Source of the DNA: Vibrio europaeus | Lineage (GTDB): Bacteria > Pseudomonadota > Gammaproteobacteria > Enterobacterales > Vibrionaceae | NCBI RefSeq assembly: GCF_001695575.1 | Contig: NZ_LUAX01000007.1 | Location: 1,054,001 to 1,118,000 of the forward strand | Direction: 5' to 3' | Length of the DNA: 64,000 bases | Shown here: one piece after another, positions 8,553 to 18,355 of the stretch | Numbering within the stretch: position 1 is the stretch's first letter | Layout: the number at the start of each line of letters is the position of its first letter | Made by a program: the position numbers and the translations under genes | Notes under the pieces: generated by a model | What the model saw: the letters and a program-made list of their open reading frames with translations, nothing else | The model's database searches: none | What the model was told of the DNA's origin: nothing

Positions 8553-10769
8553 CTATTCTGGTTCGGTATCACTATTTGGTGCGGAATTCGGTAGGGTAAG
8601 GATAAAGGTGGTTCCTAATCCGAGTTCACTTTCTACGCGAATATCGCCACCTAACAGACCCGTAACCAAGTTATAGACGATATTTAGCCCCAAGCCAGAT
8701 CCACCTTGACCAAGACGAGTGGTAAAGAATGGGTCAAAAATTTTGCTAATGTTCTCTTGGCTGATTCCGTGACCATTGTCTTCAACGGTAATAATGGCTT
8801 TTTGTTCGACTAAGGTTCCACGGATACAGACAGTTTTATGCTCTTGTTCACTGAATGCGTGCGTAAGGGCATTGGACAGTAGGTTCATCAATACTTGAGT
8901 CAATGGACCAGGGTAACTGTTCATGTGCACACTCTTCTCACACGCCATTTCAAGAGATACTTGGCTGCGTGACAAATTAGGTGACATTGTGATTTGCAAC
9001 TCATGCAATATTTCATCGAGAGCGAACTCACGCCTTTGATAACTTGATTGATCAACAGCAACTTGTTTAAAACTTGAGATGAGTTCCGATGCTCTGCGTA
9101 AGTTGCGCTCAATACTCTCAGACCCTTCGGTACTTCGAGCAATGTAACTGTCGAGCACAGAGCGTCTTAGACCCTGTTTAGTGGATTCAATGAACTCTTG
9201 ATTGAAATCTTTAAGGCTAGTCGCAACCATCATAGCATTACCAATCGGGGTATTGAGCTCATGAGCCACACCAGCAACCAGCGACCCCAACCCAGACAAT
9301 TTCTCTGACCTGACCAATTCTTCTTGTGTCGCTTTCAAGGTTTCTAGCGTTTCCTTTAATTCCATTGTCCGTTCATGGACGCGCTGCTCCAGTTCATGTG
9401 TTTGCAATTCAATGGTGTCCAGATGATTTCGGCGATCTCGCTCTGTATCCGCCGCCCGCTTAAACCAGTATTCCCAGCGAGTTGGAATATCCGGTATGGT
9501 AAGAACATTTTTAGTGGGGAGTTCTTCGACATATTGAGCAAGCTGAAGCGCTGGTTGGCTAAAGTTCCAATGTTGATATAGAACGACGAACAACAGTATC
9601 GCAGTAAACACGGTTGCTAAAATCAAGTTCGGTAGCAATGTGGTAAGTACATGTCGATTAATATCAGAGTTGGTGATCTCTAACACGAGTCTCCAAGGGG
9701 TATCCATTAGAGTAAATGAGATCCAGTACCCATTCGGATGACTATTGAGTCTCCCATGTGTCACTTGGTGTGCATCGCCAATCTCACTTAAAGCAAGAAC
9801 ACTTTGTTGAGAGACAGACTCGGTTTTGCCTTGCAGCGTTCCTTTACTGTCACCGACAACTAGCCCTTGTTGGTCTACTATGACTAATCTTCCTGTTTCG
9901 AGTGGACGCTTGGTGAGTATCTTATCTAGAACCTTGAGCGTGATATCTGTTCCTACCCCTCCAATGTATTTTGAATCATGATAGACAGGAGCAAGCAGTG
10001 AGACCATCATTCCTTTGCCACCTGCATCCATATAAGGCGTGGTCCAGACTTTGTTTCTTTCTGGGTTGGCTTCAGGGTTGATCAGCGATAAGGGAAAGGT
10101 TCCACCAGCTTCAAATACTACATCCAGTGCATCATCCAAAGTGGTGGTATTGGTGGCAGTCATAAGGTCCAGGTAACTTAGCCAAGGGTAAATATAGGTG
10201 ATGACCTCTTGAGCATCGTAGTAGTAACTCCACTGGAAGTCATCGTGCTGTGCGTGCGTTGACACCACTTCAGAGGCCATAGTTAAGAGCGCGAGTTGAT
10301 CAAATGAGTAATCGCGTGAATTGGAGCGCACGTAAAGTTGACCGATCTTATCTTTGAGCAATTGTGGCAAGTTTTCCCAAGGCGCATTCGCTGGTGATTG
10401 TTGAGAGTAACTCGCAAGGAAATCGAGCGAGGCTTTGTTCGGTGCAAGTTGAGGATACAGATACGCGGTTTCTATTGCGTTACGCATTGTATCGATATGG
10501 TTGAGTGACACAGAAATGGTTTTATTCAACGATAGCATCGACTCTAAGCCATACTGAGCTTGCTGACTTAACAGTTGAGATTTGACTTGCGCTCTCAGAT
10601 AAAGAGCATTGCCTAATGTGATGAGAATGATCAACAGCAAGCCAATATAAATCATAGTTCGGTAGCGTTGGATCAGGGAAGTTGCCGTGAGGTGAGACTC
10701 TTGTGCTTGTGGGTGGCCATTTGGCTTTGTAGAGCTTGAGGTTTGGTTTGAGATTTTCATATCGCTCAC
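8553..10769 (-). CDS. Membrane sensor histidine kinase with a Cache-type sensor
   Basis: This 738-residue kinase has a transmembrane helix near residues 38-58, a large periplasmic double-Cache-like region to about 375, and a second helix near 377-397. A coiled linker leads to the HisKA box with phospho-accepting His503 in VAHELNTPIG. The HATPase domain shows DNGHGIS and GQGGSGLGL. It starts at a GTG 6 nt after the stop of the REC-EAL gene; an ATG nine bases further in is an alternative. Close spacing implies one transcript and a sensor-effector pair in which a periplasmic ligand controls c-di-GMP breakdown. The ligand is unknown. Confidence 0.88.
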   Translation of the reverse strand: MSDMKISNQTSSSTKPNGHPQAQESHLTATSLIQRYRTMIYIGLLLIILITLGNALYLRAQVKSQLLSQQAQYGLESMLSLNKTISVSLNHIDTMRNAIETAYLYPQLAPNKASLDFLASYSQQSPANAPWENLPQLLKDKIGQLYVRSNSRDYSFDQLALLTMASEVVSTHAQHDDFQWSYYYDAQEVITYIYPWLSYLDLMTATNTTTLDDALDVVFEAGGTFPLSLINPEANPERNKVWTTPYMDAGGKGMMVSLLAPVYHDSKYIGGVGTDITLKVLDKILTKRPLETGRLVIVDQQGLVVGDSKGTLQGKTESVSQQSVLALSEIGDAHQVTHGRLNSHPNGYWISFTLMDTPWRLVLEITNSDINRHVLTTLLPNLILATVFTAILLFVVLYQHWNFSQPALQLAQYVEELPTKNVLTIPDIPTRWEYWFKRAADTERDRRNHLDTIELQTHELEQRVHERTMELKETLETLKATQEELVRSEKLSGLGSLVAGVAHELNTPIGNAMMVATSLKDFNQEFIESTKQGLRRSVLDSYIARSTEGSESIERNLRRASELISSFKQVAVDQSSYQRREFALDEILHELQITMSPNLSRSQVSLEMACEKSVHMNSYPGPLTQVLMNLLSNALTHAFSEQEHKTVCIRGTLVEQKAIITVEDNGHGISQENISKIFDPFFTTRLGQGGSGLGLNIVYNLVTGLLGGDIRVESELGLGTTFILTLPNSAPNSDTEPE

Positions 10770-10775
10770 TACCGT

Positions 10776-12989
10776 TCAAGTGTCTTTTTCGTTAGTAATG
10801 AAGTGGATTAGTTCTTCCATTCTCATTGCTTTTGCAAATAGCCAACCTTGCCCTTCTTCACACTGGAATTTCTTGAGTTTTTCGAGTTGGAATGTCGTCT
10901 CTATTCCTTCTGCTGTTATCTCCATGCCGAGTGTCTGCCCTAAGTTAACGATCATTTTCGCGATTGTGCAGTCATGCTCCATGGCATCAACAAAAGTTCT
11001 ATCGATCTTGAGCCGAGTGGCGGGTAATTTATGCAGTACATTCAAAGAAGAAAAACCAGTTCCAAAATCGTCAATGGCGACTTTGCATCCTAGTTCTCGG
11101 ACTTGTTCTAACATTCGACTTAGGTAGGGTAAGTCCTTTGCCGCGATCGTTTCGGTAATTTCTAGTTCAATTTGATGGGCTGGAATGGCATTGATAGTTA
11201 GCGCTTGCTGTAACTGATCGATAAAGTTTGGTTCATCAAATTGGGCTGGAGAAACATTGATAGCCATCGTGATATTGTTGTAACCAGACTCGATGAGTTG
11301 GCGAAACTCTTCGCAAGCGCGTTGGAGAACAAATTCACCAATTCTAGCCATCATACCGGATTGCTCCGCTAGTGGAATGAATTGGTCAGGTGGAACAAGG
11401 CTGCCTTGTTTGTTACTCCAACGTAGCAGAGCTTCAACTCCAGATAGCTCCATAGAATTAAGCCGATATTTGGGCTGATACATGAGAAACAGCCCTTTAT
11501 CATCGAGTGCCTCTTTAAGTTCGGTGAGTAGCAACATTCTATCTCTGGCATCTTGCCCCATTTCAATTGAAAAGGTGATTGCAGCACCGCGATGATGGAT
11601 TTTCGCCTGTTTCAAAGCGACTTGAGCATCTTTATAGCGATGCGCAAGGTCAGTTGAACTCTCTCCCAAGCGAACAAGCCCTGTACTGGCAAAGATTTTG
11701 AAGGGTTGATCGTCGACTAGGAAACTTTGATCAAACACGTCGGCGATCCGTTGCGATGTGACATCGTGATTTAAACCGACAATGGCGAAGACGTCACTAC
11801 CAACCCGAGCGAGAAAGCAACGAGGAAAAGCTTCTGACAGCTTGTCAGCAACGGATTGGAGCAGCCTGTCGCCAGAGCGGTGTCCGAAGCTATCATTAAA
11901 CGCAGAGAAGTCATCAATATCGATGAGTGCGAGCATAGGAGCTGAGGCAGTGTCCTCTAAGGTATACTGGTATTGCAGCAAGCGATTGAGGTTGGGGATA
12001 TTGAGGAGTGGGTCCTTAAAAGCTTGCTCTTCTAAGCGACTGTAAAGCAACACATTGTCAAAGCCCACCGAAAGGTTAGCGCAAAATACTTCGAGTAGTT
12101 CGTAGTCAACGTTTTCCAACGGGCGATTGATATCAACATAGACTGCTAATCGTCGACCATGTTCCGTGGCGAAATAGAGAGTTAAGCCATTATCGAGTTG
12201 GTTGGTACGTCGCTCCAAACAATGTGTGATACGTTGACGGATTTTGGGGGAATCAAGACTTGCCAATGGGGACTGGACAAACTGGCTATATCGCCCCGCG
12301 GCGGCGATGATTTGTGCCATCGAATCGCCGCTATTTTCATTTTCCTGTACGCATATCAAACCATCTGCTTCAATTTGAATGATGGTACTGATCTGTCTTA
12401 CGACACCTTCCGCAAAAACTCTCAGTCCATGATAATTGGCGAGTTCGGTACTGGCATTGACGACTTTTTCAAGGCCTTTACGCATCGCCTTCTGATTGCA
12501 TATTTGCTTATACGCGCGAAGAGCACTGGTTAGAATAGTGAACAAGCGAATTCGAGTCAGTTCAGGTTTAGTACGATAGTCGTTAATGTCGTAGCGCTGA
12601 ATGGTTTCCATTTCGGGCGCATAACCCGGTTGCCCTGTTCTTAAAATAATCCGTATAGCAACAAGGTTGAGCTTTTCTCTAATGACTTCAACAAGATCTA
12701 GGCCTGCACTATCCGTTTCCATGACGACATCGAGCAGGACAACACCAATATCTTGCTCTTTACTTAATAAGCGTTCAGCTTCAGCTGCAGAATAGGCGTG
12801 AAGCAGTTCAAGCGGTTTATGCTCAATGATCAGGTCTTTTAACGCCAATATGGTTGCCTGATGAACTTCAGGGTCATCATCGACGATCAAGACCCGCCAA
12901 GAAGATAGAGGCGCACTTTGTTGAGGGACTTCAGATACGTCGTCGATAATTGGCATCAAATCATCGTCTGAGTTTTCTTCGTCGTGCAT
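10776..12989 (-). CDS. Response regulator with degenerate GGDEF and intact EAL domain (c-di-GMP phosphodiesterase)
   Basis: This 737-residue cytoplasmic protein begins with a receiver domain (acidic pocket DDDPEVH near 37, phospho-acceptor Asp87 in VVLLDVVM). A DUF3369-like middle region spans about 165-320. The GGDEF domain has the active site replaced by GSDVF at 397-401, so it should not make c-di-GMP. The EAL domain keeps its key residues (Glu519 in VEALLRW, plus ELEITET and IDDFGTGFSSL), predicting phosphodiesterase activity. It is the promoter-proximal gene of an operon with the Cache histidine kinase, which probably phosphorylates it. Confidence 0.9.
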   Translation of the reverse strand: MHDEENSDDDLMPIIDDVSEVPQQSAPLSSWRVLIVDDDPEVHQATILALKDLIIEHKPLELLHAYSAAEAERLLSKEQDIGVVLLDVVMETDSAGLDLVEVIREKLNLVAIRIILRTGQPGYAPEMETIQRYDINDYRTKPELTRIRLFTILTSALRAYKQICNQKAMRKGLEKVVNASTELANYHGLRVFAEGVVRQISTIIQIEADGLICVQENENSGDSMAQIIAAAGRYSQFVQSPLASLDSPKIRQRITHCLERRTNQLDNGLTLYFATEHGRRLAVYVDINRPLENVDYELLEVFCANLSVGFDNVLLYSRLEEQAFKDPLLNIPNLNRLLQYQYTLEDTASAPMLALIDIDDFSAFNDSFGHRSGDRLLQSVADKLSEAFPRCFLARVGSDVFAIVGLNHDVTSQRIADVFDQSFLVDDQPFKIFASTGLVRLGESSTDLAHRYKDAQVALKQAKIHHRGAAITFSIEMGQDARDRMLLLTELKEALDDKGLFLMYQPKYRLNSMELSGVEALLRWSNKQGSLVPPDQFIPLAEQSGMMARIGEFVLQRACEEFRQLIESGYNNITMAINVSPAQFDEPNFIDQLQQALTINAIPAHQIELEITETIAAKDLPYLSRMLEQVRELGCKVAIDDFGTGFSSLNVLHKLPATRLKIDRTFVDAMEHDCTIAKMIVNLGQTLGMEITAEGIETTFQLEKLKKFQCEEGQGWLFAKAMRMEELIHFITNEKDT

Positions 12990-13247
12990 TTATTCTCCAT
13001 CTAAGGAAGCAGCCTTAAGCTAAGAGTTTAGTCTTAGATTGAAAGAGATGCGTAATCGCTGACATTACTAGCAGTGACCATCCTTCCCTTGAGAAAACTG
13101 CTTTCAATAGCACGCCAATTAAGCATTTGGTTTCATTTTTGAACTGGGTTGGGGTGAAATCTAACCTAAGCCTCAAGTTTGGTATTGTTTTCTAGTGTGC
13201 GTCTCTCCATGAAGTATAGTTATTAAATATATCTATAGTAATTATGG

Positions 13248-15743
13248 TTGTTTGAATTGGCGTCTCTTAACGATAAAAAATTAGTGCTGTTGATTCGATA
13301 TGTACCGACTTTGATCGTTGCCTTGTTTGCAACTGTCATCATGTTGGTGTTTATCAGTGACAGTAAAGAAAAAGCACGCGTTAGTGTTGAATCGTTACGA
13401 AGCAATATGTTGGATCACCAAAAGCAAGTGATCTATGAGCAAGTGGAGCAGGTTTACAACCGGGTGGTCTATCGTCAGGCACAAACGGTATCAGAGTTAA
13501 AAAATCAGGCAAAGCAAAGAGTTATCGAAGCTCATCAAATCGCCGATAGTATCTTCCAAAACAACCCGAACAAAAGTAAATCAGAGATCAAGAAAATGAT
13601 CTCTGATGCCCTAAGGCCTATTCGCTTCTACAATAATCGCGGTTACTTCTTCATATTTCAGATGGATGGCATCAACGTAATGCATGCCCTTAAGCCGCAA
13701 ATAGAAGGTAATTCGGCGTGGAATGCTGTCGATATTAAAGGTACCTACATCTTAAGAGAGCATATTAAGCTTATTCAGCAGAATGACGGCGAAGCTTTTT
13801 ATCGCTGGTGGTACCAAAAGCCGGGTTTCCCTGTTACGCAAGAATTTGAAAAGATTGGTTTTGGTAAAGCGTTTGAGCCGTATGACTGGTTTATAGGAAC
13901 GGGAGAGTACGTAGCTGATGTTGAGGGAGACGTTAAATCTGCATTGATTACAAGTATTGCTGACTACCAAACTAACCAAGAAGAAAAGGTGTTTATCTTT
14001 GATGCTGATGGCGTCATTTTAGTGCATGAAAACTCTGATTTGGTTGGAAAGAACGTTTACCAACTCGACGGTCAATTGGCTAAGGCTTGGCAGAGACTCA
14101 CTCGTCGTGATTTCGCACAAGGCGATTACATTGAGCCTCCAAGTGAACAAGTCAGTGCGACTTCCAAAATTGCTTATCTGAGGCAGTTTAACCCTTGGGG
14201 TTGGTATATCGGTGCCTCGTTTCCGATCAACGAAGTTAATCGTTACATAGAGAAGCAGCAAGAGATACTGGAAGATAGCCACAACCAGCAGTTAATCAAC
14301 TTAGTTTTCATCAGCTTAGCCTCAACGTTGCTCATGGTTGGACTGAGCTTTGTCGCAAGCCATATTATTGTGAAGCGTTTTGGCAAGTTCCAACAACGGA
14401 TTACCGATGATTTTGAACGCTTAGAAGAGTCCAAAAACCAAATGCAGTATATGGCGTTGCATGACCCACTAACAGGGCTATCCAACCGCTCTGCTCTGAT
14501 AGAGCAAATTGAAACGGGAATCAAACAGTCGAAAGATAGCCAGAAAAAGCTTGCCGTTATCTTCTTGGATTTAGATGACTTTAAAAAAGTTAACGATCTT
14601 TATGGACACTCTGTGGGTGACAAGCTATTAGAGTGCTTAAGTCGTAAGTTCGAATCACTGCTTGAAGCTCGAGACTCAGTGGCTCGTTTCGGTGGCGATG
14701 AGTTTATTTTCTGTTTCCCAGCGTTAGACGACAAGCAGCATGCGATCGCGAAAACATCGGCAGTCAAAAGCGTGTTTGATGAGCCTTTGATCATTGATGG
14801 ACGCTTACTGACAGCCGATTGCAGCATCGGTGTCAGTATGTATCCATGTGACAGTGATAGTGCAGAAACCTTAATCACCAATGCAGACATGGTGCTTTAT
14901 CGATCTAAGCAAAACAAGAAAGGCAGTGTTCTTTTCTTTGATCATGAGATCAATCAACAGATCAAAGATGAGTATCAAATTGAACAACAGTTAAAGCATG
15001 CGCTGCGCCGTCAGGAACTCAGCGTGGTGTACCAACCCCAGATATGTACTGAGCGCGGAGAGACGGTGGGTGTTGAGGCCTTAGTCCGTTGGAACTCGAA
15101 AAAACACGGATTTGTCCCACCGGATGTCTTCATTCCTCTTGCAGAAGAAAATGGAATGATCAACGAAATAGGGCTGTTTGTGTTTAGGAAAGCTTGTGAA
15201 GATATTTGCCATTTACCGGGTAATGGCGGTAAGGGGTTAAATGTTTCTATCAATGTTTCTCCTAAACAGCTGCTACTCGATGGATTTGTCGAAAGCTTAC
15301 TTGCTATAACGGAAGAGGTGGGAATAACCACCAACCGAATTATGCTTGAAGTGACGGAAAGCATTTTTATTCATGATCTGGAGAGAGTAACACCTATCAT
15401 TGCTCGATTGCAGTCACACGGATTCAGTATTTCACTGGATGACTTTGGAACTGGCTACTCTTGTTTGAGCCATCTTAATCAGTTCACTATTGACGAGTTA
15501 AAGATTGATAAGAGCTTTATCGCTAGTTTAACTGACAACGCGCAAAGCAATGCATTGATTAAGGCTATTTTGGCAATCGGAGAGACTTACGAAATTAAAG
15601 TGGTCGCAGAAGGGGTCGAAACGAAAGAGCAACACATGATGCTAAGCTCATACGGTTGTAACTGTGTACAAGGTTATTACTTCTCTAAGCCCATTCCTGT
15701 TGAAGCGCTAAATATGTGGTTGCAAGAGCGAGAGCAAGCCTAG
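13248..15743 (+). CDS. Cache-GGDEF-EAL membrane protein (dual c-di-GMP enzyme)
   Basis: This protein of about 831 residues has an N-terminal membrane helix near 17-36, a periplasmic Cache sensor with a helical start (NNRGYFFIFQMDG and YDWFIGTGEYV are typical Cache strands), and a second helix near 345-370. GGDEF is intact at 482-486, and EAL is intact with Glu610 in VEALVRW, so both synthesis and breakdown of c-di-GMP are possible. No ATG fits: the reading frame begins at a TTG without a convincing ribosome site, and other TTG or GTG codons lie just inside. It is divergent from the REC-EAL operon and overlaps the next gene's end by 4 nt. Confidence 0.88.
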   Translation: MFELASLNDKKLVLLIRYVPTLIVALFATVIMLVFISDSKEKARVSVESLRSNMLDHQKQVIYEQVEQVYNRVVYRQAQTVSELKNQAKQRVIEAHQIADSIFQNNPNKSKSEIKKMISDALRPIRFYNNRGYFFIFQMDGINVMHALKPQIEGNSAWNAVDIKGTYILREHIKLIQQNDGEAFYRWWYQKPGFPVTQEFEKIGFGKAFEPYDWFIGTGEYVADVEGDVKSALITSIADYQTNQEEKVFIFDADGVILVHENSDLVGKNVYQLDGQLAKAWQRLTRRDFAQGDYIEPPSEQVSATSKIAYLRQFNPWGWYIGASFPINEVNRYIEKQQEILEDSHNQQLINLVFISLASTLLMVGLSFVASHIIVKRFGKFQQRITDDFERLEESKNQMQYMALHDPLTGLSNRSALIEQIETGIKQSKDSQKKLAVIFLDLDDFKKVNDLYGHSVGDKLLECLSRKFESLLEARDSVARFGGDEFIFCFPALDDKQHAIAKTSAVKSVFDEPLIIDGRLLTADCSIGVSMYPCDSDSAETLITNADMVLYRSKQNKKGSVLFFDHEINQQIKDEYQIEQQLKHALRRQELSVVYQPQICTERGETVGVEALVRWNSKKHGFVPPDVFIPLAEENGMINEIGLFVFRKACEDICHLPGNGGKGLNVSINVSPKQLLLDGFVESLLAITEEVGITTNRIMLEVTESIFIHDLERVTPIIARLQSHGFSISLDDFGTGYSCLSHLNQFTIDELKIDKSFIASLTDNAQSNALIKAILAIGETYEIKVVAEGVETKEQHMMLSSYGCNCVQGYYFSKPIPVEALNMWLQEREQA

Positions 15744-16294
15744 AAAGTCACTTTAAGTAAGGGCCATTTTGCAAGCCAGTTTTTTCCTTCAACTCTACTC
15801 ACGAATAGTTTTTTCGGTCGCGCAGGGTTGTGAGATATTTTTAGATCAAATAGCGAGTCAAAACCGAATGCAGAAACGCATTCATATTCAAGTTTATCGT
15901 TTAGTCTAACTGCGACGGCGGTTTCTTTTTCCGGCCAGTAGCCCATCGCATCAACCGAACTTCGGTATGGTGCATCTCCATTTCGAATATGCATCAATGC
16001 TTGGTTTCTAACCTGCCAGTTTAGATTCGGCATTTCTAAGCTCAGTTGTTGTTCATATTCGAGGTAGCGGTCTGATTTTGACTCACTGCTATCGAAATAG
16101 ATGACATCAACATCATTTAAAGGTGTTGCTTCAGACTGATGGTGTAATGAATCCCACACTAAATTTCGCACAAATCCAGCTGCAATATAGCAATCAGGTA
16201 GACAGAGTTCGGAAACGCACTTTAGAGCTTGAGTACGTAAGGAATCTGCTTGAATAAAGTCTATCAACTGCTTTTCAAAGAGCGTGTGTTGCAT
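15740..16294 (-). CDS. Nucleotidyltransferase-like protein (DUF925/NTP_transf_6 type)
   Basis: This 184-residue soluble protein shows AAGFVRNLVWD at about residues 38-48 and LNDVDVIYFD near 79-88. This resembles the G-x-x-R and DxD motifs of the polymerase-beta nucleotidyltransferase superfamily as seen in the DUF925 group. Its substrate is unknown. It is convergent with the GGDEF-EAL gene, with stop codons overlapping by 4 nt, and it stands upstream of a strong hairpin that ends ribB. Genes of this family are often single-copy and of unassigned function. Confidence 0.72.
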   Translation of the reverse strand: MQHTLFEKQLIDFIQADSLRTQALKCVSELCLPDCYIAAGFVRNLVWDSLHHQSEATPLNDVDVIYFDSSESKSDRYLEYEQQLSLEMPNLNWQVRNQALMHIRNGDAPYRSSVDAMGYWPEKETAVAVRLNDKLEYECVSAFGFDSLFDLKISHNPARPKKLFVSRVEGKNWLAKWPLLKVTF

Positions 16295-16311
16295 CGGGTA
16301 CTCTCAATCAA

Positions 16312-16345
16312 AAAAGCCAAGTGCTAGAACACTTGGCTTTATCTT
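16312..16345 (-). terminator. Rho-independent terminator of ribB
   Basis: AAAGCCAAGTG and CACTTGGCTTT form an 11-bp stem with a six-base loop. On the minus strand it is followed by a run of T residues, directly after the ribB stop codon. Confidence 0.85.
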
Positions 16346-16346
16346 T

Positions 16347-17003
16347 TTAGGCGAGTTTTTGCTCAAACTGCTGGCGGTACATCACCATATCTTCAATGGT
16401 CAGTACTGGCATATTGTGTAGCTTACCAAAGGCGACGATTTCTGGCGCTTTCGCCATGCTACCGTCTGGGTTGGTCACTTCGCAAAGTACGCCTGCTGGC
16501 TGAAGGCCAGCCATCTGCATTAGGTCGATTGTGCCTTCAGTATGGCCACGGCGAGTAAGTACACCACCTTTGCGCGCACGCAGTGGGAAGACGTGACCAG
16601 GTCTAGCTAAGTCTGAAGGTTGCGCAGTTGGGTTTGCAGCAGTCTTGATCGTAGTAACGCGGTCTTGAGCGGAAACACCTGTTGTCACACCCACTTTCGC
16701 TTCAATTGAAACCGTAAACGCAGTTTGGTTTGCGCTGTTGTTGTTTTCAACCATTGGAGTAAGTTCAAGGCGGTCTGCTTGCTCTTCTGGTAGGCATAAA
16801 CATACGATACCGCTGCATTCGCGAATCATCAACGCCATTTGCTGCGTTGTAAGTGATTCAACTGAATAGATAATGTCGCCTTCATTTTCACGATTTTCAT
16901 CGTCAAGCAAAAGTACGCCACGGCCCTCTTTAAGGGCAATAAGTGCATTTTCAACGCGAGTAATTGGTTCGCCGAATTCGGCAAGTAGAGATGACTGATT
17001 CAT
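16347..17003 (-). CDS. ribB: 3,4-dihydroxy-2-butanone-4-phosphate synthase
   Basis: This 218-residue enzyme converts ribulose 5-phosphate to 3,4-dihydroxy-2-butanone 4-phosphate and formate, a branch of riboflavin synthesis. The acidic metal-binding motif [12 protein letters not shown] near residues 33-44 and the segment [18 protein letters not shown] are diagnostic. The length fits a monofunctional RibB without a GTP cyclohydrolase II extension. An AGGAG site precedes the ATG. An FMN riboswitch in the 5' leader indicates repression by FMN, and a terminator follows the stop, so it is transcribed alone. Confidence 0.96.
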   Translation of the reverse strand: MNQSSLLAEFGEPITRVENALIALKEGRGVLLLDDENRENEGDIIYSVESLTTQQMALMIRECSGIVCLCLPEEQADRLELTPMVENNNSANQTAFTVSIEAKVGVTTGVSAQDRVTTIKTAANPTAQPSDLARPGHVFPLRARKGGVLTRRGHTEGTIDLMQMAGLQPAGVLCEVTNPDGSMAKAPEIVAFGKLHNMPVLTIEDMVMYRQQFEQKLA

Positions 17004-17129
17004 GGTTAACTCCTAAATATCACCAGAATCAGGGCATACATGAGCACTGAGGTATAAACCCCAGCCAAAACGAAATGCACCACGACACGCTTAGATCAAC
17101 CGATCTTTGCATGATGGTGTGTTTTCATT

Positions 17130-17268
17130 CTCTCTCATCCGGACTTTAACCGTCGGCTCTGGGTTTTCACCAGATCTGCTGACCTCGACGTATCGAGCGC
17201 TCGCGGGCTCACCCTAAACTTTGAAGGGAATACCGCCGGTGGGGAATTTCGCCCCGCCCTGAGAATAA
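17130..17268 (-). promoter_or_regulatory. FMN riboswitch (RFN element)
   Basis: Read on the minus strand, the element begins with CTCAGGGCGGGGCGAAATTC and CCCACCGGCGGTA, contains AGCCCGCGAGCG and GATCTGGTGAAAACCCAGAG, and closes with AAGTCCGGATGAGAGAG. These are the conserved blocks of the RFN aptamer. It lies about 125 nt upstream of ribB, where FMN binding should lower expression. Whether control is by termination or by blocking the ribosome site is not decided here. Confidence 0.95.
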
Positions 17269-17360
17269 ATAAACGTTTGCTTAAATAGCGCAGAGATTGT
17301 ATCGGTTCTGATAGGGAAATCAATACATTGTGGATGGAATGCGGTGGGTAAGATCGACTT

Positions 17361-18254
17361 TCAAGATGTTGACTTTAATTCCGCACATATTTCGTCAATA
17401 AGTAATCGTGTACGCTTTGCCATGTTAAGCCGAGCTGGATAAAGCAATGAAATAGAAACGTTTTGATAATGCCAATCCGGCAAGACAGGTACGAGCTTAC
17501 CTTCATCGACAAGTAGCTGTGCTGTTTGTTCTGACATAAGACCGAACCCAAAACCTTGCTCAATCAGTAAGCAATAGCTAGATACAGTGCTCGCTGAATG
17601 TTTGTAGTTAGGACGTATTGTTTCCTGTTCGCCACTATGGTGAGTTAAAACAATAGACTGCGTTCTATTTAAGTCTGTGAGTGCAATCAATGCACAACTC
17701 TCTAGCTGACTTGGTGAGTTCGGCAAAGGGGTGTCTGATTGCGCACTTGCGTACAGTTTTAGCTTGGTGCTAGTCAGAGGAATTGATATCAAATTTGAAT
17801 CAGGAAGAACACCTGAGCGAATCGCGAGATCGATTGAGTCATCAATTATTGAAAGTGGTTGTTCGGTGATCTGTAAGTCAAATTGAACATTGGGATAAGT
17901 GTTACTGTATTGCTTAAGAATGGGTAATAGTATCCATTGGTAAACATCGTCAGTCGCTGTGAGTTTAATTGTTCCCTTAATTTCCTCTGAGAAACTTTTG
18001 ACTTCCTCTGCGCCTTCAATTCCGAGTTTGAGCAGCTGACTTGCGTGCTTATACAAAGCTTCTCCCTCTGCGGTAACGGTGACTTTACGCGTACTCCGTT
18101 GAAGTAGTTTGGAACCAAGATACGTCTCTAGCCGAAATACTTGTTCGCTCACCTTGCCCCTTGGCATGTCGAGGTGTTTACCCGCTTTCGTGAAACTTCC
18201 TGTTTCTACCACTTTCGCAAATATGGCCATAGGTTTTAGATAATTAAGGAGCAT
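17361..18254 (-). CDS. LysR family transcriptional regulator
   Basis: This 297-residue regulator has an N-terminal winged helix-turn-helix (FAKVVETGSFTKAGKHLDMP) followed by a typical LysR effector-binding domain starting near residue 90. It belongs to the branch with the RSTRKVTVTAEG recognition segment. It is divergent from an NAD(P)-binding oxidoreductase gene with about 100 nt between start codons, the usual arrangement of a LysR protein and its target. The inducer is unknown. Confidence 0.9.
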   Translation of the reverse strand: MLLNYLKPMAIFAKVVETGSFTKAGKHLDMPRGKVSEQVFRLETYLGSKLLQRSTRKVTVTAEGEALYKHASQLLKLGIEGAEEVKSFSEEIKGTIKLTATDDVYQWILLPILKQYSNTYPNVQFDLQITEQPLSIIDDSIDLAIRSGVLPDSNLISIPLTSTKLKLYASAQSDTPLPNSPSQLESCALIALTDLNRTQSIVLTHHSGEQETIRPNYKHSASTVSSYCLLIEQGFGFGLMSEQTAQLLVDEGKLVPVLPDWHYQNVSISLLYPARLNMAKRTRLLIDEICAELKSTS

Positions 18255-18355
18255 GTTAATTGATACCTTTTTGGTAGCAAAGAAGGATTATTTTAGCGAC
18301 TTATTCAATCAATAGGCAAGTGGCAAACTGTTTACAACAATTAGAGGAACACGTT

